Positions 8,466-17,472 of a DNA stretch of 64,000 nucleotides are shown here, piece after piece. Made by a program: the position numbers and the translations under genes. Source of the stretch: a virus; IMG/VR virus record IMGVR_UViG_3300015360_000036, positions 1-64,000 of that record; one strand, 5' to 3'. Every line of letters begins with the position of its first letter. Positions within the stretch are counted from its first letter, which is position 1. The notes below the pieces were generated by a model, which ran no database searches, had not been told where the DNA came from, and worked only from the letters and a program-made list of their open reading frames with translations.

Positions 8466-10247
8466 ATGAAAACTCTCGTAATTGTTGAATCTCCATCGAA
8501 AGCTGATAAAATCCAGCCTTATTTAGGCAAAGATTTTATTTGTTTAGCAAGCAAAGGGCATATCACCGAACTTGCTAAAGGTGGTAAGCATGGAATTGGT
8601 GTGGATGTAAATAAGAATTTTAAACCACATTATGTAATGATGGCGGATAAACTTGATACTTTAGATGCTCTTCTTGCTGCGGCTAAGAAATGTGATCGAG
8701 TGTATATTGCTTCCGACCCTGATCGTGAAGGTGAGGCAATTGCCTGGCACATTGCACAAAGATTAGATGGTATTGAGAAACCAATTAGGCGGATAGTCTT
8801 CAATGAAATTACTAAAGCTGTTGTACAGAAGTCAATCAAAGAAGTACGTGATATTGATATGAACTTGTTCCATTCACAGGAAGCAAGACGTATTTTAGAT
8901 AGACTTGTAGGATTTATGGCATCTCCATTTCTAATGAATTTCATTGGACCAAAGTTATCTGCTGGTAGAGTTCAATCAGTAGTTACTAGAATTGTTATTG
9001 ATCGTGAAAGGGAAATCGAAGCTTTCGTACCAGAAGAGTTTTTTACTATTCAGGTTAATCTTACAAAAGATGGAAAAACTGGGTTCTTAACCAAGTATCC
9101 AGGTAGATTGACAGATCAGGCAACAACTAATGACTTGAAAGATAAATTTTCTGCTAAAGATGTAGAATTTGTTGTTTCTGATGTTATTGCTGATGAAGAG
9201 AAAAAGCCAGCACCACCGCCCCTCATCACATCGACTTTACAACGCACCATGTCTCGTTTACACAGTTTTGAAGCTGATAGGACGATGAAGGCTGCTCAGA
9301 GCTTATATGAAGGCGGGTATTGTACTTATATTAGAACTGACTCAGTTAGAGTTGATGAAGAGGCTATCAAAGAAGTTCGCGAATGGCTGACCAAAAATGG
9401 TCATGCTGTTCCAAAGAAAGAGAACATCTTCAAAAATAAAGATGATGCTCAGGATGCTCACGAGTGCATTCGACCATCAGATTTAAGTTTACTTCCAAAC
9501 GCGAATATGGCAATCATTGATCCAGACGAGAAGTTGGTTTATGAAACGTTATGGAATTATTTCGTGGCTAGCCAAATGATGCCGGCAGTTTACAATACCT
9601 TGAAAGTAATTGCTCATGTCAAGGGAGATAAGAAGCTTGAGGTAAGGGCTTCTGGCAAAGCCTTGAAGTCCAAAGGTTTCCTAGACATTATTGGTGGTTC
9701 TGATGATAGTAAAATTGATATTCCGAATCTTGCTAAGGGTGATGCACTAAAAATACATCCACCGATTCCTGTAAGAATCGAAAAGAAAAAGACGCAGCCA
9801 CCACCAAGGTTTTCGCTAGACAAGTTAATTGATGAGCTTGTAAATAGAGGAATTGGTAGACCAGCTACCTATGCTGACTTGCTATCTAGAATTACTGCAA
9901 GGAATTATGTCGAGAAAAAGGGAAATGTATTCCATGCGACAGATCTTGGTAAGAAAATTACAGATACATTGATTAAGCATTTTACATTTATGGATTATGA
10001 TTATACTGCTAAGATGGAGCAGCAACTAGACTTAATTAAACAGGGTAAAGTAAATCATATTGACGTGCTTAAAGGATTCTTTCCATCATTCAAAGCAGAG
10101 CTTGATAAAGCTTATGTAGAGTTTGGTGGGGATCTTTGTGAGAAATGTGGTAGTCCGATGTCAACTAGAACTACAAAAACTGGCGACAAGTTTATGGGGT
10201 GTTCTGCTTATCCCAAATGTAAAAATACTAAGCCTATCGCAAAGTAA
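8466..10247 (+). CDS. topA: DNA topoisomerase I (type IA)
   Basis: 593 residues, shorter than the cellular enzyme (about 700-860). The TOPRIM domain opens the protein (TLVIVESPSKADKI) and has its acidic motif in ASDPDREGEAIAWH near residue 86. The catalytic tyrosine is Tyr288 in TYIRTDS. RGIGRPATYA marks the C-terminal part of the core. A single C-terminal zinc ribbon (CEKCGSPM, then GCSAYPKC) replaces the three or more in many bacteria. Type IA enzymes relax negative supercoils through a 5' phosphotyrosine. It likely supports phage replication and transcription. Confidence 0.96.
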   Translation: MKTLVIVESPSKADKIQPYLGKDFICLASKGHITELAKGGKHGIGVDVNKNFKPHYVMMADKLDTLDALLAAAKKCDRVYIASDPDREGEAIAWHIAQRLDGIEKPIRRIVFNEITKAVVQKSIKEVRDIDMNLFHSQEARRILDRLVGFMASPFLMNFIGPKLSAGRVQSVVTRIVIDREREIEAFVPEEFFTIQVNLTKDGKTGFLTKYPGRLTDQATTNDLKDKFSAKDVEFVVSDVIADEEKKPAPPPLITSTLQRTMSRLHSFEADRTMKAAQSLYEGGYCTYIRTDSVRVDEEAIKEVREWLTKNGHAVPKKENIFKNKDDAQDAHECIRPSDLSLLPNANMAIIDPDEKLVYETLWNYFVASQMMPAVYNTLKVIAHVKGDKKLEVRASGKALKSKGFLDIIGGSDDSKIDIPNLAKGDALKIHPPIPVRIEKKKTQPPPRFSLDKLIDELVNRGIGRPATYADLLSRITARNYVEKKGNVFHATDLGKKITDTLIKHFTFMDYDYTAKMEQQLDLIKQGKVNHIDVLKGFFPSFKAELDKAYVEFGGDLCEKCGSPMSTRTTKTGDKFMGCSAYPKCKNTKPIAK

Positions 10248-10339
10248 TCATTATCAATATGTTGGTTCTAGCCGTCGATATAGATAGTTCGCAAGTAACA
10301 AACGTATTAAAATAATAGAAAGAACGAGCATTTTTGCTA

Positions 10340-11665
10340 ATGAATAAAAATAATAAAGTGGCTGATACAGATTATCTTGCGCCAAAGGAGCTAGAAGGAC
10401 AAGAGACTTTAAATAAAAGTGTTCTTATCAACATGACTCCACGTAGAACTGTGCATGATGTTAATAGTACTAGACCAACCCAAAACTTCATCGATGTAAT
10501 GAAGTGGGCTGAATCTAATTTTACTAAAGTGTTAGCAGATAGAACTAATGTCAATAGATTTATTCACAATCGAATTGTAATAGATGGTCAATTTTTGCAA
10601 TTTGCTAAAGAGCAAGGAATAAAAATTGAATGCTTGTACAAGGATTCAGTTATTTCTTGGAAGACTGAACATTCATTTGAAAAATTCTTTGTACAAGGGG
10701 TATTTCTTATTGAAGCTAAGGGCGTTGAATTTCTACATGCCGCTATTTTCCATAAGGGAAATCAATTCGAAGATGAAATTAGCTTCTTCGTTCTTTGTTC
10801 AGATTCAAACTTTGAAGCCTACATCAAACTTAGGAATTCGTTTGATGAGTGGGTAACTAAGAGAGATAGAGGTAATCTTCACATTAGAGTAATTGGTGGT
10901 GAAGATATTCCTTATACGAAGGATAGTTCATGGGAGGAGTTGTTCTTACCAGAAGATATTAAGACAGATGTAAAAGATTTAGTTGAAGGATTTTTAGCAT
11001 CAAAAGATTTTTATCTTGAAAACAGGATTCCTTGGAAACGTGGGGTGCTGTTATATGGTGAGCCAGGAAATGGTAAAACATCCATTATTCGTTCAATAAT
11101 GGCAAATTACAATTTCAAACCAGTAACACCAGTTGCTGGTGCAAGTGATGATGCCATTAGAGAAACCTTTGCTTACGCAGAAGAGCAAAATCCTTCATTA
11201 TTATATTTTGAAGATCTCGATTCAATGATTGAAAATGGATTAAATGTTTCATCTTTCTTGAACTTAATGGATGGTATCTCTGCTAAGAATGGTCTTTTGG
11301 TTATTGCGACAGCAAATAATTTCAAAAAATTACCATATAGCATAACAGATAGACCATCACGTTTCGATAGAAAATTTGAGATTCCATTACCAAATCAGGA
11401 AATGGCGTATATATATCTTAAGAGATGGTTCGGCGCGCTCATTACCGCAAAGAAATGCAAAGAGCTTGCTAAACTATCGGAGAAGTACGGATTCTCTTAT
11501 GCTTACTTAAAGGAAATTTATATTTCTTCAATGTTTGAAGCTCTTGCTCATAAGAAGAAGGTTCCAACGGAGAAGGATGTAGATAATGCGCTTAATAGGT
11601 TGATGAAAGATAAAAACATTCTAAGGAATGCGAATAAGATTAACACGGATAGATATTTCAAGTAA
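10340..11665 (+). CDS. AAA+ ATPase, BCS1/CDC48-like
   Basis: About 441 residues. The N-terminal 220 residues form an unassigned alpha/beta domain. The AAA module follows: Walker A GEPGNGKTS near residue 240, Walker B LLYFEDLDSM near residue 290, a sensor-1 VIATANN, and arginine fingers in DRPSRFDRKFEI. The C-terminal lid is helical. This layout is found in BCS1-like ATPases of phages and bacteria, which are generally thought to remodel or unfold protein partners. The partner is unknown; with two Clp-like subunits nearby, a role as unfoldase is conceivable but unproven. ATG 10340 is preferred over an upstream TTG. Confidence 0.9.
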   Translation: MNKNNKVADTDYLAPKELEGQETLNKSVLINMTPRRTVHDVNSTRPTQNFIDVMKWAESNFTKVLADRTNVNRFIHNRIVIDGQFLQFAKEQGIKIECLYKDSVISWKTEHSFEKFFVQGVFLIEAKGVEFLHAAIFHKGNQFEDEISFFVLCSDSNFEAYIKLRNSFDEWVTKRDRGNLHIRVIGGEDIPYTKDSSWEELFLPEDIKTDVKDLVEGFLASKDFYLENRIPWKRGVLLYGEPGNGKTSIIRSIMANYNFKPVTPVAGASDDAIRETFAYAEEQNPSLLYFEDLDSMIENGLNVSSFLNLMDGISAKNGLLVIATANNFKKLPYSITDRPSRFDRKFEIPLPNQEMAYIYLKRWFGALITAKKCKELAKLSEKYGFSYAYLKEIYISSMFEALAHKKKVPTEKDVDNALNRLMKDKNILRNANKINTDRYFK

Positions 11666-11689
11666 GGTTAAATTAGGTTACAGGTAGAA

Positions 11690-12058
11690 ATGAAAGACAA
11701 TTATTCTAAAGGTAGAAAACCATTTAAAAAGGCACTGAAAGGGGGTGATTCGCAAGCCGACGATATTATTATCGATGAAGTTTCAAAAAATGAACCAGTA
11801 CTCGGAGAATATTTAGAAGTAAAAGTTTTCAATAACTTTGAAAAGGCAATACGAGCTTTCAGGGCAGTAGTTCAAAAAGAGCGTATTTTATCCCTTTATA
11901 AGGAAAAGCAGTCATTTGAAAAACCTTCTGATAAGCGCAGAAGGAAGCGTAATGAGATGAAACGAAAGCGTTTAGAGTTAGAGAGTGATAATGGTTCAGA
12001 ACCTAAGGTCAAAAAGACTTTCAAAAAGCACTCCTTTAAGGATACTTCTCCAGAATAA
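11690..12058 (+). CDS. rpsU: Ribosomal protein bS21-like protein
   Basis: 122 residues. Residues about 42-90 match bS21: FEKAIRAFRAVV (cellular FxxALRRFKR), a short spacer ending with FEKPSDKRRRKR (cellular YEKPxxxRxRK), then a long Lys/Arg helix. Cellular bS21 has about 70 residues; this one has an N-terminal extension of some 40 residues and a basic C-terminal extension. bS21 sits on the small-subunit platform next to the anti-SD end of 16S rRNA and affects initiation. bS21 genes are known from large phages and are thought to bias host ribosomes toward phage mRNA. An AGG SD precedes the ATG. Confidence 0.88.
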   Translation: MKDNYSKGRKPFKKALKGGDSQADDIIIDEVSKNEPVLGEYLEVKVFNNFEKAIRAFRAVVQKERILSLYKEKQSFEKPSDKRRRKRNEMKRKRLELESDNGSEPKVKKTFKKHSFKDTSPE

Positions 12059-12069
12059 CTGGAGCCAAC

Positions 12070-12819
12070 ATGAATCAACAAACCAAGTTTTATAAAAATT
12101 CAGCAAGATCGAAAGATCCTACGCCTGAACATAAGCCATACGTTCCTCAATATCAAGTAATGGGTATTGAGCCAGAACCATATATTAGCCCTTTGGATCA
12201 AAATCAAACTCCACACCATACTCCAGTAGTATTACGTGGGGCGCCTAGAGAGCCATTACCTCTTGATAACCCAAGGGGTCGTAAGGTTGGTATGAGAAAT
12301 ATGCCTTATGCAGAGACTTCTGTATCTCCTGTTGGAAGAGGTAGGGGTCCAGTTCCTAATGTTGGTAATAACATGGAACATACTTGGTCAAGTGTTGATA
12401 GTGAAATAATCGATGATGTGTCTGGTTTATCTATTGATCAGACACATCATATGGTTGATAATAATGATTTCGTATCTGATGAAGCGTTAGGTGTACAAAC
12501 CAACGTTCAAACCTCTTCTTTAGGAGGTAAGGTTCGCATAGAGGGTGAAGAAGATAAGGCTTATTTAACTGAAAATGATTTAAAGAAGATCTTATCAGAT
12601 AAGAAAGAAATCACTTCTTTATCTTTATTGAAGGATAATCATTATATGGCTATACTTTTCGATAAAGTCGTCGCCACAGGACCAATTGATAAGGTTCAAG
12701 CAATAGTTTCATCATTAATTTTTGGTGAACATAAAGATTATCAAAACGTATCTATCTCTATAGATGATATAGTAGTCGTTAAGAAGATCAAGCTTAAAGT
12801 AGGTGTCTTCTTAGAATAA
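12070..12819 (+). CDS. Hypothetical protein, Pro-rich N-terminus
   Basis: 249 residues. The first 110 are disordered-looking and rich in Pro, Gly, Asn and Arg. Residues about 150-249 form a compact alpha/beta domain (LTENDLKKILSDKKEI, then strands and a helix, ending VVKKIKLKVGVFLE). A strong GGAG SD lies 6 nt before the ATG. The neighbours look like virion components, so a structural or virion-associated role is possible. Not recognised. Confidence 0.65.
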   Translation: MNQQTKFYKNSARSKDPTPEHKPYVPQYQVMGIEPEPYISPLDQNQTPHHTPVVLRGAPREPLPLDNPRGRKVGMRNMPYAETSVSPVGRGRGPVPNVGNNMEHTWSSVDSEIIDDVSGLSIDQTHHMVDNNDFVSDEALGVQTNVQTSSLGGKVRIEGEEDKAYLTENDLKKILSDKKEITSLSLLKDNHYMAILFDKVVATGPIDKVQAIVSSLIFGEHKDYQNVSISIDDIVVVKKIKLKVGVFLE

Positions 12820-12828
12820 GGGACTACT

Positions 12829-13569
12829 ATGAGTGATGGACAAAGAAAAGTTACTGATGTTATTTTGGATTTAGAAGCTAAAGTTAATGCATTATTAACT
12901 TCATCTAAAAATCAAGAAATGCTTGTAAAGATAATGTCAAACAAATTGAATGAATTATTACAAGCACAATCGGTTCCAAAGCCTGTTGTAGGAAAACCTT
13001 TTGTTGAGGCAGTTAATACTACACATCAAAAGGCTATTGAGATTTCATCGGAAACTAAACTTCCAATGCAAGATCTTCCAAATGGATTTAGAAGAACTTC
13101 AAGACCTGAAACTTATTCTGGTGATAATCAATATTTACCAGTAACAGATCAAGGAGTAACCAAATTCCCTATGCAGTTGCCTAAACAGCCTGAGGCAGAA
13201 GTAAGGGTACCTGCGCCAGCTACTACAAAAAAAGAAACACCAACATTCACAGAGAAACCTGTACCTTCTGAAATTCAAAATAGGGTTGTAAGTAATGCAA
13301 TTCCTGTTATTCAAAGAATTGTAGATTCAACTGGTAAATCTATATTTTTGGCAGATGTCGAAATCACAGATGTAGATGGTAAGACACCAACATATAAATC
13401 TAGAACAAATGGTACTGGTAAATGGATGGCAACATTAGCGCCTGGGCAGTATAAAGTAGTCATTCGTAAAAGAGAATCGTTGACAAAAGAGAAGTTAGAG
13501 TCCACACAGGAGATTACTGTGACTGGAGCTGTTAGTCCATTTGAACTGCCAATTCTTATTATGAGATAA
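12829..13569 (+). CDS. Probable virion protein with carboxypeptidase-regulatory-like beta domain
   Basis: 246 residues. Residues 5-45 are a likely coiled coil (VILDLEAKVNALL). A flexible linker rich in Pro, Thr and Gln follows. Residues about 165-246 form an Ig-like or CarboxypepD_reg-like beta sandwich: a segment RIVDSTGKSIFLADVEITD, then a Gly-rich turn, APGQYKVVIRK, and a final strand. Such domains decorate phage capsids and tails and often bind surface glycans. Its position beside another virion-like gene supports a structural role. An AGGG SD precedes the ATG. Confidence 0.7.
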   Translation: MSDGQRKVTDVILDLEAKVNALLTSSKNQEMLVKIMSNKLNELLQAQSVPKPVVGKPFVEAVNTTHQKAIEISSETKLPMQDLPNGFRRTSRPETYSGDNQYLPVTDQGVTKFPMQLPKQPEAEVRVPAPATTKKETPTFTEKPVPSEIQNRVVSNAIPVIQRIVDSTGKSIFLADVEITDVDGKTPTYKSRTNGTGKWMATLAPGQYKVVIRKRESLTKEKLESTQEITVTGAVSPFELPILIMR

Positions 13570-13593
13570 TGTCAATAAAAATACATATATGGC

Positions 13594-15384
13594 ATGACTA
13601 TTGTAATTAGAAAAAAAATATCTAGTGATAATATAAAAGCTTATGAAATACAAGGTTTTATACACGATTATTACAATAATGGATTTATTGCTCAAGAAAA
13701 TAGAGATACGTACCAAAGAGGTGTTGTACCAAGATCAAAAATAGCTCTCTGGGATGCAAATGATGTTGTAAAATACTTAAAATCATTTGATGATAATACA
13801 AAACAAATGATTTCTAAATTGATTGAAATGACTCAATCAACTGATGTGATAGATCTTAAAAAGTATGTTGAGTTAGTAAAATTTGCTAAAGAAGTATTCA
13901 TTAGACATTTTAGTAAATTAACAAATGAAGCAAAATCAATTCTATTTACTGTATTTAATACAGCCTCTTCAAAATTACAAGTTATGCGTAGTGAATCTAA
14001 ACCAGATGCTATGATACCTTTAGCTGCGGCAGCCACACTACTTACTTTAACTGTAAATCAATTAAAATCTGTAATAGATAAAGTAAATAAATTACCTAAT
14101 AAGTATTCAGATGAAATTTCAGAATTGGAAGAAGAGTCCAAATATAACACATATGTTGGAATGGAAGATCCAATACGGGCTCAAATTAATGAATTGAGTA
14201 AGCTTGCAGCTAACATTATTATTGTTAATGAAAATATATCTTCAAATATTGAGGTGAAAATTGATAAGATAAAGATAAGTGATTTCAACAAATTAGCTGC
14301 ATATGCACGTTATATGAGGCAGAATGAAGGTGACGATCCTATTATTGTTCCAGCAACAAATAACACCGCTAATCCAATATTAGATCAATCAAAAGAGTAT
14401 TTATCATTGATTATGGATGATGGATTTCATGATTCACAAAATGCTTTAGTTGCTTTAGGACTAATTTATGAATTAAGTGGTTCAAAATCAATAATTAATA
14501 TATTGAAAAAGCCAAATATATCAGATAGAGTAATTGGTGCTATAGCTGAATTAATACAAAAAGGTAATGATGTTGATTTGTTTGATCAAATTATATCACA
14601 GATTGAATCAATAGAGAAATATGACTTATTTCAATCAATGTTCATAAATGATGTTAATTACGAATTTCTTCACAATTTAATAGAAAAGAACATTGATAAT
14701 GTAATATTTATGAATCAATTTGTTAATGGAACATTAAATAGAATTTCCGCAGCAGTAATACTTGATTTACTTAGTAAATACCCTGAAAAATTCGCTAATA
14801 TTGATCTTAATTTGCATAAGGTAATTGGGTACGTGTCAAGACATATTGATGATATAATCTATATTATTGAATCATTATTAAATAGCGGTAAACCTGAACA
14901 ATTACTAAAGTACATCAATCAAATGTTAGGTTATTTATCTTACCCTATGTACGCTATAAAAATATTAGGTAAATATGGAAATATTATTTCCAGCAATGAA
15001 TCATCAGTAATAGCATTTTTCAAAGATAAAAATGTAACAAAACAGATGGTCAAAGAAATGAATTGGCAAAATATTATTTCAGTTATGAAGATTGTAAATA
15101 AATACCCTAATTTGCAATCTATTTTCACTGGAATAGCTGAAGCAATTGAAGATCAACTAAACGATAGGGTTTATTCATTATTACTTAAAGCAATTCCATT
15201 TACACAAGAATATAAGAGCATATTAGATTCATATAGGGCAAATGTTCTTAAGACCCAAGAAGATGCTAAAAATTATATTCAGAAAATGGTAGAGCCGCAA
15301 ACAGCTAATTTGCCAATAAATAATGAACAGCCATCTAAACAAAGTGTAGCAAATATGATTTTTGCATTAAGATCATCTAGATAA
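13594..15384 (+). CDS. Large helical hypothetical protein
   Basis: 596 residues, almost entirely helical, rich in Ile, Asn, Lys and Ser and nearly free of Cys and Trp. From about residue 270 onward it looks like repeated helix pairs (LIMDDGFHDSQNALVALGLI, then IIEKNIDN-type segments), which could be a HEAT- or ARM-like solenoid; that is an inference from helix spacing. No enzyme motif is visible. Codon use is very AT-rich. It is probably a virion or injected protein, given the beta-domain gene before it. No clear SD. Confidence 0.65.
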   Translation: MTIVIRKKISSDNIKAYEIQGFIHDYYNNGFIAQENRDTYQRGVVPRSKIALWDANDVVKYLKSFDDNTKQMISKLIEMTQSTDVIDLKKYVELVKFAKEVFIRHFSKLTNEAKSILFTVFNTASSKLQVMRSESKPDAMIPLAAAATLLTLTVNQLKSVIDKVNKLPNKYSDEISELEEESKYNTYVGMEDPIRAQINELSKLAANIIIVNENISSNIEVKIDKIKISDFNKLAAYARYMRQNEGDDPIIVPATNNTANPILDQSKEYLSLIMDDGFHDSQNALVALGLIYELSGSKSIINILKKPNISDRVIGAIAELIQKGNDVDLFDQIISQIESIEKYDLFQSMFINDVNYEFLHNLIEKNIDNVIFMNQFVNGTLNRISAAVILDLLSKYPEKFANIDLNLHKVIGYVSRHIDDIIYIIESLLNSGKPEQLLKYINQMLGYLSYPMYAIKILGKYGNIISSNESSVIAFFKDKNVTKQMVKEMNWQNIISVMKIVNKYPNLQSIFTGIAEAIEDQLNDRVYSLLLKAIPFTQEYKSILDSYRANVLKTQEDAKNYIQKMVEPQTANLPINNEQPSKQSVANMIFALRSSR

Positions 15385-15420
15385 TTTGATTAAATTATCA
15401 GATTCTTACTTTGATATATA

Positions 15421-16140
15421 ATGAGTATGTCAACCAAAAATTTAAAATTCCAAGTAATAGTCAGTGATCCCGCCTGGTCATTTTCAGATTCACTTTCCAT
15501 GTCTGACGTAGCTAGAGGTGCTTCCGCTAACTATAAGACCATGACGCTTTCAGATATTAAAGCGCTTCCTGTAAAAGAGGTTGCTGACCCTACCGGAGCC
15601 GTGCTAGCTCTCTGGGTTCCGTCTTCTCTTTTGCAGGAAGGCTTAGATACTATTAAAGCCTGGGGATTTACTCACAAACAAACATATATTTGGGTAAAGA
15701 CTAAGAAGACACCATTATCTAATTTTTTATCAGTAGTTAAGAAGCAAGTAAAGCAACTTAATAAAGCCAAAGGGACAGATATCCCAGATGGCATGATAAA
15801 TACTATTTTGACTACATGTAAGAATTTTAAAATTAAAGATACATTGGCATTTGGAATGGGTCGTCTATTTAGGCAAACGCATGAAATTTGTTTAATCGGT
15901 ACTAATAAAAATGGTATTTATAAATTACTTAAGAACAAGTCACAACGTTCAGTATCATTTGCTGAAAATCTTAAGCATTCAGCAAAGCCAGAAGATTTAC
16001 AAGATTCACTAGAACAGATGTTTCCAGGTACAAATAAGTTAGAAATGTTTGCTCGAAGAGAACGTACTGATTGGACTTGTTTAGGAAATGAAGTTGGTTT
16101 GAAGGAAGATATTCGCGATTCAATCGCAAAATTAATTTAA
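15421..16140 (+). CDS. MT-A70-family adenine methyltransferase
   Basis: 239 residues. The catalytic motif DPPW appears as DPAW (residues 16-19, in VIVSDPAWSF). The family's LPVKEVAD, then LALWVP, WGFTHKQTYIWVKTKK, GRLFRQTHEICLIGTN and a late KLEMFARRERTDWTCLGNEV complete the Rossmann-like fold with S-adenosylmethionine binding. Members methylate N6 of adenine in DNA or RNA. In a phage this probably modifies its own DNA against restriction. A segment near residues 95-125 is inserted compared with the short family form. The first third has more G/C-ending codons than the rest. No SD is visible. Confidence 0.88.
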   Translation: MSMSTKNLKFQVIVSDPAWSFSDSLSMSDVARGASANYKTMTLSDIKALPVKEVADPTGAVLALWVPSSLLQEGLDTIKAWGFTHKQTYIWVKTKKTPLSNFLSVVKKQVKQLNKAKGTDIPDGMINTILTTCKNFKIKDTLAFGMGRLFRQTHEICLIGTNKNGIYKLLKNKSQRSVSFAENLKHSAKPEDLQDSLEQMFPGTNKLEMFARRERTDWTCLGNEVGLKEDIRDSIAKLI

Positions 16141-16143
16141 TAC

Positions 16144-16162
16144 GCGGTCCATTGACCGTTAA
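16144..16162 (+). terminator. Short hairpin after the methyltransferase gene
   Basis: CGGTC (16145-16149) pairs with GACCG (16154-16158) around a CATT loop, followed by TTAATTTA. The stem is only 5 bp plus a GU pair and the T-run is interrupted, so it is at best a weak terminator between the methyltransferase and the HNH gene. Confidence 0.3.
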
Positions 16163-16185
16163 TTTACAGGGATTACGGTGATGCT

Positions 16186-16704
16186 ATGTCCAAAAAAACA
16201 CTGCTACTGAGCGCAAGCTATGAGGTTATTTCTTTCATTCCAGAGAGAAAAGCTTTCAAGTTATTTTTTAACGATAAAGACAAGGTGGAAGTCATCTCAA
16301 GCTGGGATGATGAAATCACTTGGTCTTCCGGTAAAGTTAAGCACCCATCAATCCTGAGACTAAAGAATTACGTAAGAAGGAATTACTATAACTCAAACTT
16401 CAGCCGTAAGGCTTTGGTCAAAAGAGATAAGAGTACTTGCCAATTCTGTGCAAAGAAGCTTGTAGCATCACAGATTACGATAGATCATGTTCTTCCAAGA
16501 GCGCAGGGAGGAGTTACATCTTTCACTAACTGTGTTGTATCTTGTCAGATTTGCAATAATAAAAAAGCAGATCGTACTCCAGAACAAGCTAAGATGACTT
16601 TGTTGAAGAAACCAACACATCCTTCATTTTCATCCAACATATATGTTGCTGATCCTCAAGAGTATTGGCATAATGATTGGGATGATTTCTTAGGCAATGT
16701 TTAA
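16186..16704 (+). CDS. HNH endonuclease
   Basis: 172 residues. The HNH core occupies about residues 80-130: CQFCAKK, then ITIDHVLPRAQGG, then NCVVSCQICNNKKADRTPEQ. The first His of HNH is in DHV, and the four Cys form the structural zinc site. The N-terminal 75 residues carry the segment typical of bacterial and phage HNH proteins (LSASYEVISF, then IPERKAFKLFF, then HPSILRLKNYVRR). The protein may be a free-standing nuclease rather than a homing enzyme. A strong terminator follows directly. Confidence 0.9.
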   Translation: MSKKTLLLSASYEVISFIPERKAFKLFFNDKDKVEVISSWDDEITWSSGKVKHPSILRLKNYVRRNYYNSNFSRKALVKRDKSTCQFCAKKLVASQITIDHVLPRAQGGVTSFTNCVVSCQICNNKKADRTPEQAKMTLLKKPTHPSFSSNIYVADPQEYWHNDWDDFLGNV

Positions 16705-16707
16705 TAT

Positions 16708-16742
16708 AAAAGACCATGTATTTAACGTACATGGTCTTTTTG
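16708..16742 (+). terminator. Strong rho-independent terminator
   Basis: AAAAGACCATGTA (16708-16720) pairs perfectly with TACATGGTCTTTT (16728-16740) around a 7 nt loop, and the T-run continues for a further base. It is the clearest terminator in the window and ends the transcript that carries the methyltransferase and HNH genes. Confidence 0.92.
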
Positions 16743-16796
16743 TCATGCGAATAATACAGAATACTATATACCCTGAACTGATATATAGGAAGAACC

Positions 16797-17051
16797 ATGA
16801 CAAACACGGTAAGCTGCAACTGTATAGTATGTGCTCAAGAGTTTCAACCAGAGGAACTTCAAAGCTTAGCATCGTCTAAGATTAATGCCACACGCTTTAA
16901 GATCTGCCAAGCTTGCTTGGATAAGTGTGATCCTGAAGACGACTATAATCAAGCTCGTGATATCGTCAATTCATATTTGAATTTTGCATATGCTAAAAGC
17001 ATGTACAATGAGGCTATGGATATTTTAGATTCTAGAAAGAAATTATCATAA
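16797..17051 (+). CDS. Small Cys-rich zinc protein
   Basis: 84 residues. CNCIVC near residues 7-12 and CQACLDKC near 38-45 suggest one zinc site. The C-terminal 40 residues are helical and end in a basic tail. An AGGAAG SD lies 5 nt before the ATG, and the gene follows the strong terminator, so it probably has its own promoter in the 54 nt between. Unknown function. Its stop overlaps the end of a minus-strand gene. Confidence 0.7.
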   Translation: MTNTVSCNCIVCAQEFQPEELQSLASSKINATRFKICQACLDKCDPEDDYNQARDIVNSYLNFAYAKSMYNEAMDILDSRKKLS

Positions 17052-17210
17052 TATTTCTATAATAATTACTCTATCCTCTTCATCTAAATAATCGTCTTTA
17101 GCTTTCTTTATTAATGGTGTAGGATCAACCTCTATATACAGAGGAATTTGCTCAAAATTGTTTTTCTTTCTATCCTTGCGCTCATGAATAAACGGGAGAA
17201 ATGGTTCCAT
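17046..17210 (-). CDS. Small minus-strand hypothetical protein
   Basis: A 54-residue frame on the minus strand fills what would otherwise be the longest gap here. It has an excellent SD (GGAGG, 5 nt before ATG 17210) and ends at TGA 17046-17048. It begins MEPFLPFIHERKDRKKN and ends with an acidic, isoleucine-rich tail. It converges on the preceding small zinc gene, overlapping its stop by 6 nt. Too short to classify; the SD quality and the fit to the gap are the main reasons to call it. Confidence 0.7.
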   Translation of the reverse strand: MEPFLPFIHERKDRKKNNFEQIPLYIEVDPTPLIKKAKDDYLDEEDRVIIIEIL

Positions 17211-17261
17211 TTTGCCTCCACCAATTACTAATATACGATTTTAGTAATAAAGTAATAAATA

Positions 17262-17459
17262 ATGCTATGTACTAGTTGCAGTAAACTTGCTCAATTACAC
17301 ACTAATAAGGTATGTTCACGCTGTAAAGGCAGTGTTTTTATTAGTATTTCTGTTATTTGTGAAAAATGTTCAAGCAAAACAAAACAATGCTCTGCATGTC
17401 TTAAAAATATATCTTCACCATCTAGTAAGTCAGGTGGATGTGGACAATGCGGTAAATGA
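17262..17459 (+). CDS. Small zinc-ribbon protein
   Basis: 65 residues with five CxxC motifs (CTSC, CSRC, CEKC, CSAC, CGQC), enough for two zinc sites with one pair to spare. Such rubredoxin-like proteins often contact nucleic acid or protein partners. No SD is visible. It ends 13 nt before the deformylase start and is probably co-transcribed with it. A long overlapping frame upstream of the deformylase is only a shadow of this gene. Confidence 0.7.
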   Translation: MLCTSCSKLAQLHTNKVCSRCKGSVFISISVICEKCSSKTKQCSACLKNISSPSSKSGGCGQCGK

Positions 17460-17472
17460 TATACAGGACCAT

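Noticed and set aside
10248-10339. Possible tRNA or leader peptide between topA and the AAA gene
   Set aside because: GGTTCTAGCC recalls a T-loop, but no cloverleaf or CCA end can be built. The 18-codon frame at 10259 has no SD.
17287-17472. A hydrophobic N-terminal extension of the deformylase frame that looks like a signal peptide
   Set aside because: It overlaps the Cys-rich small gene in another frame. ATG 17473 has an AGGA SD and begins the normal deformylase fold, so the extension is a shadow.
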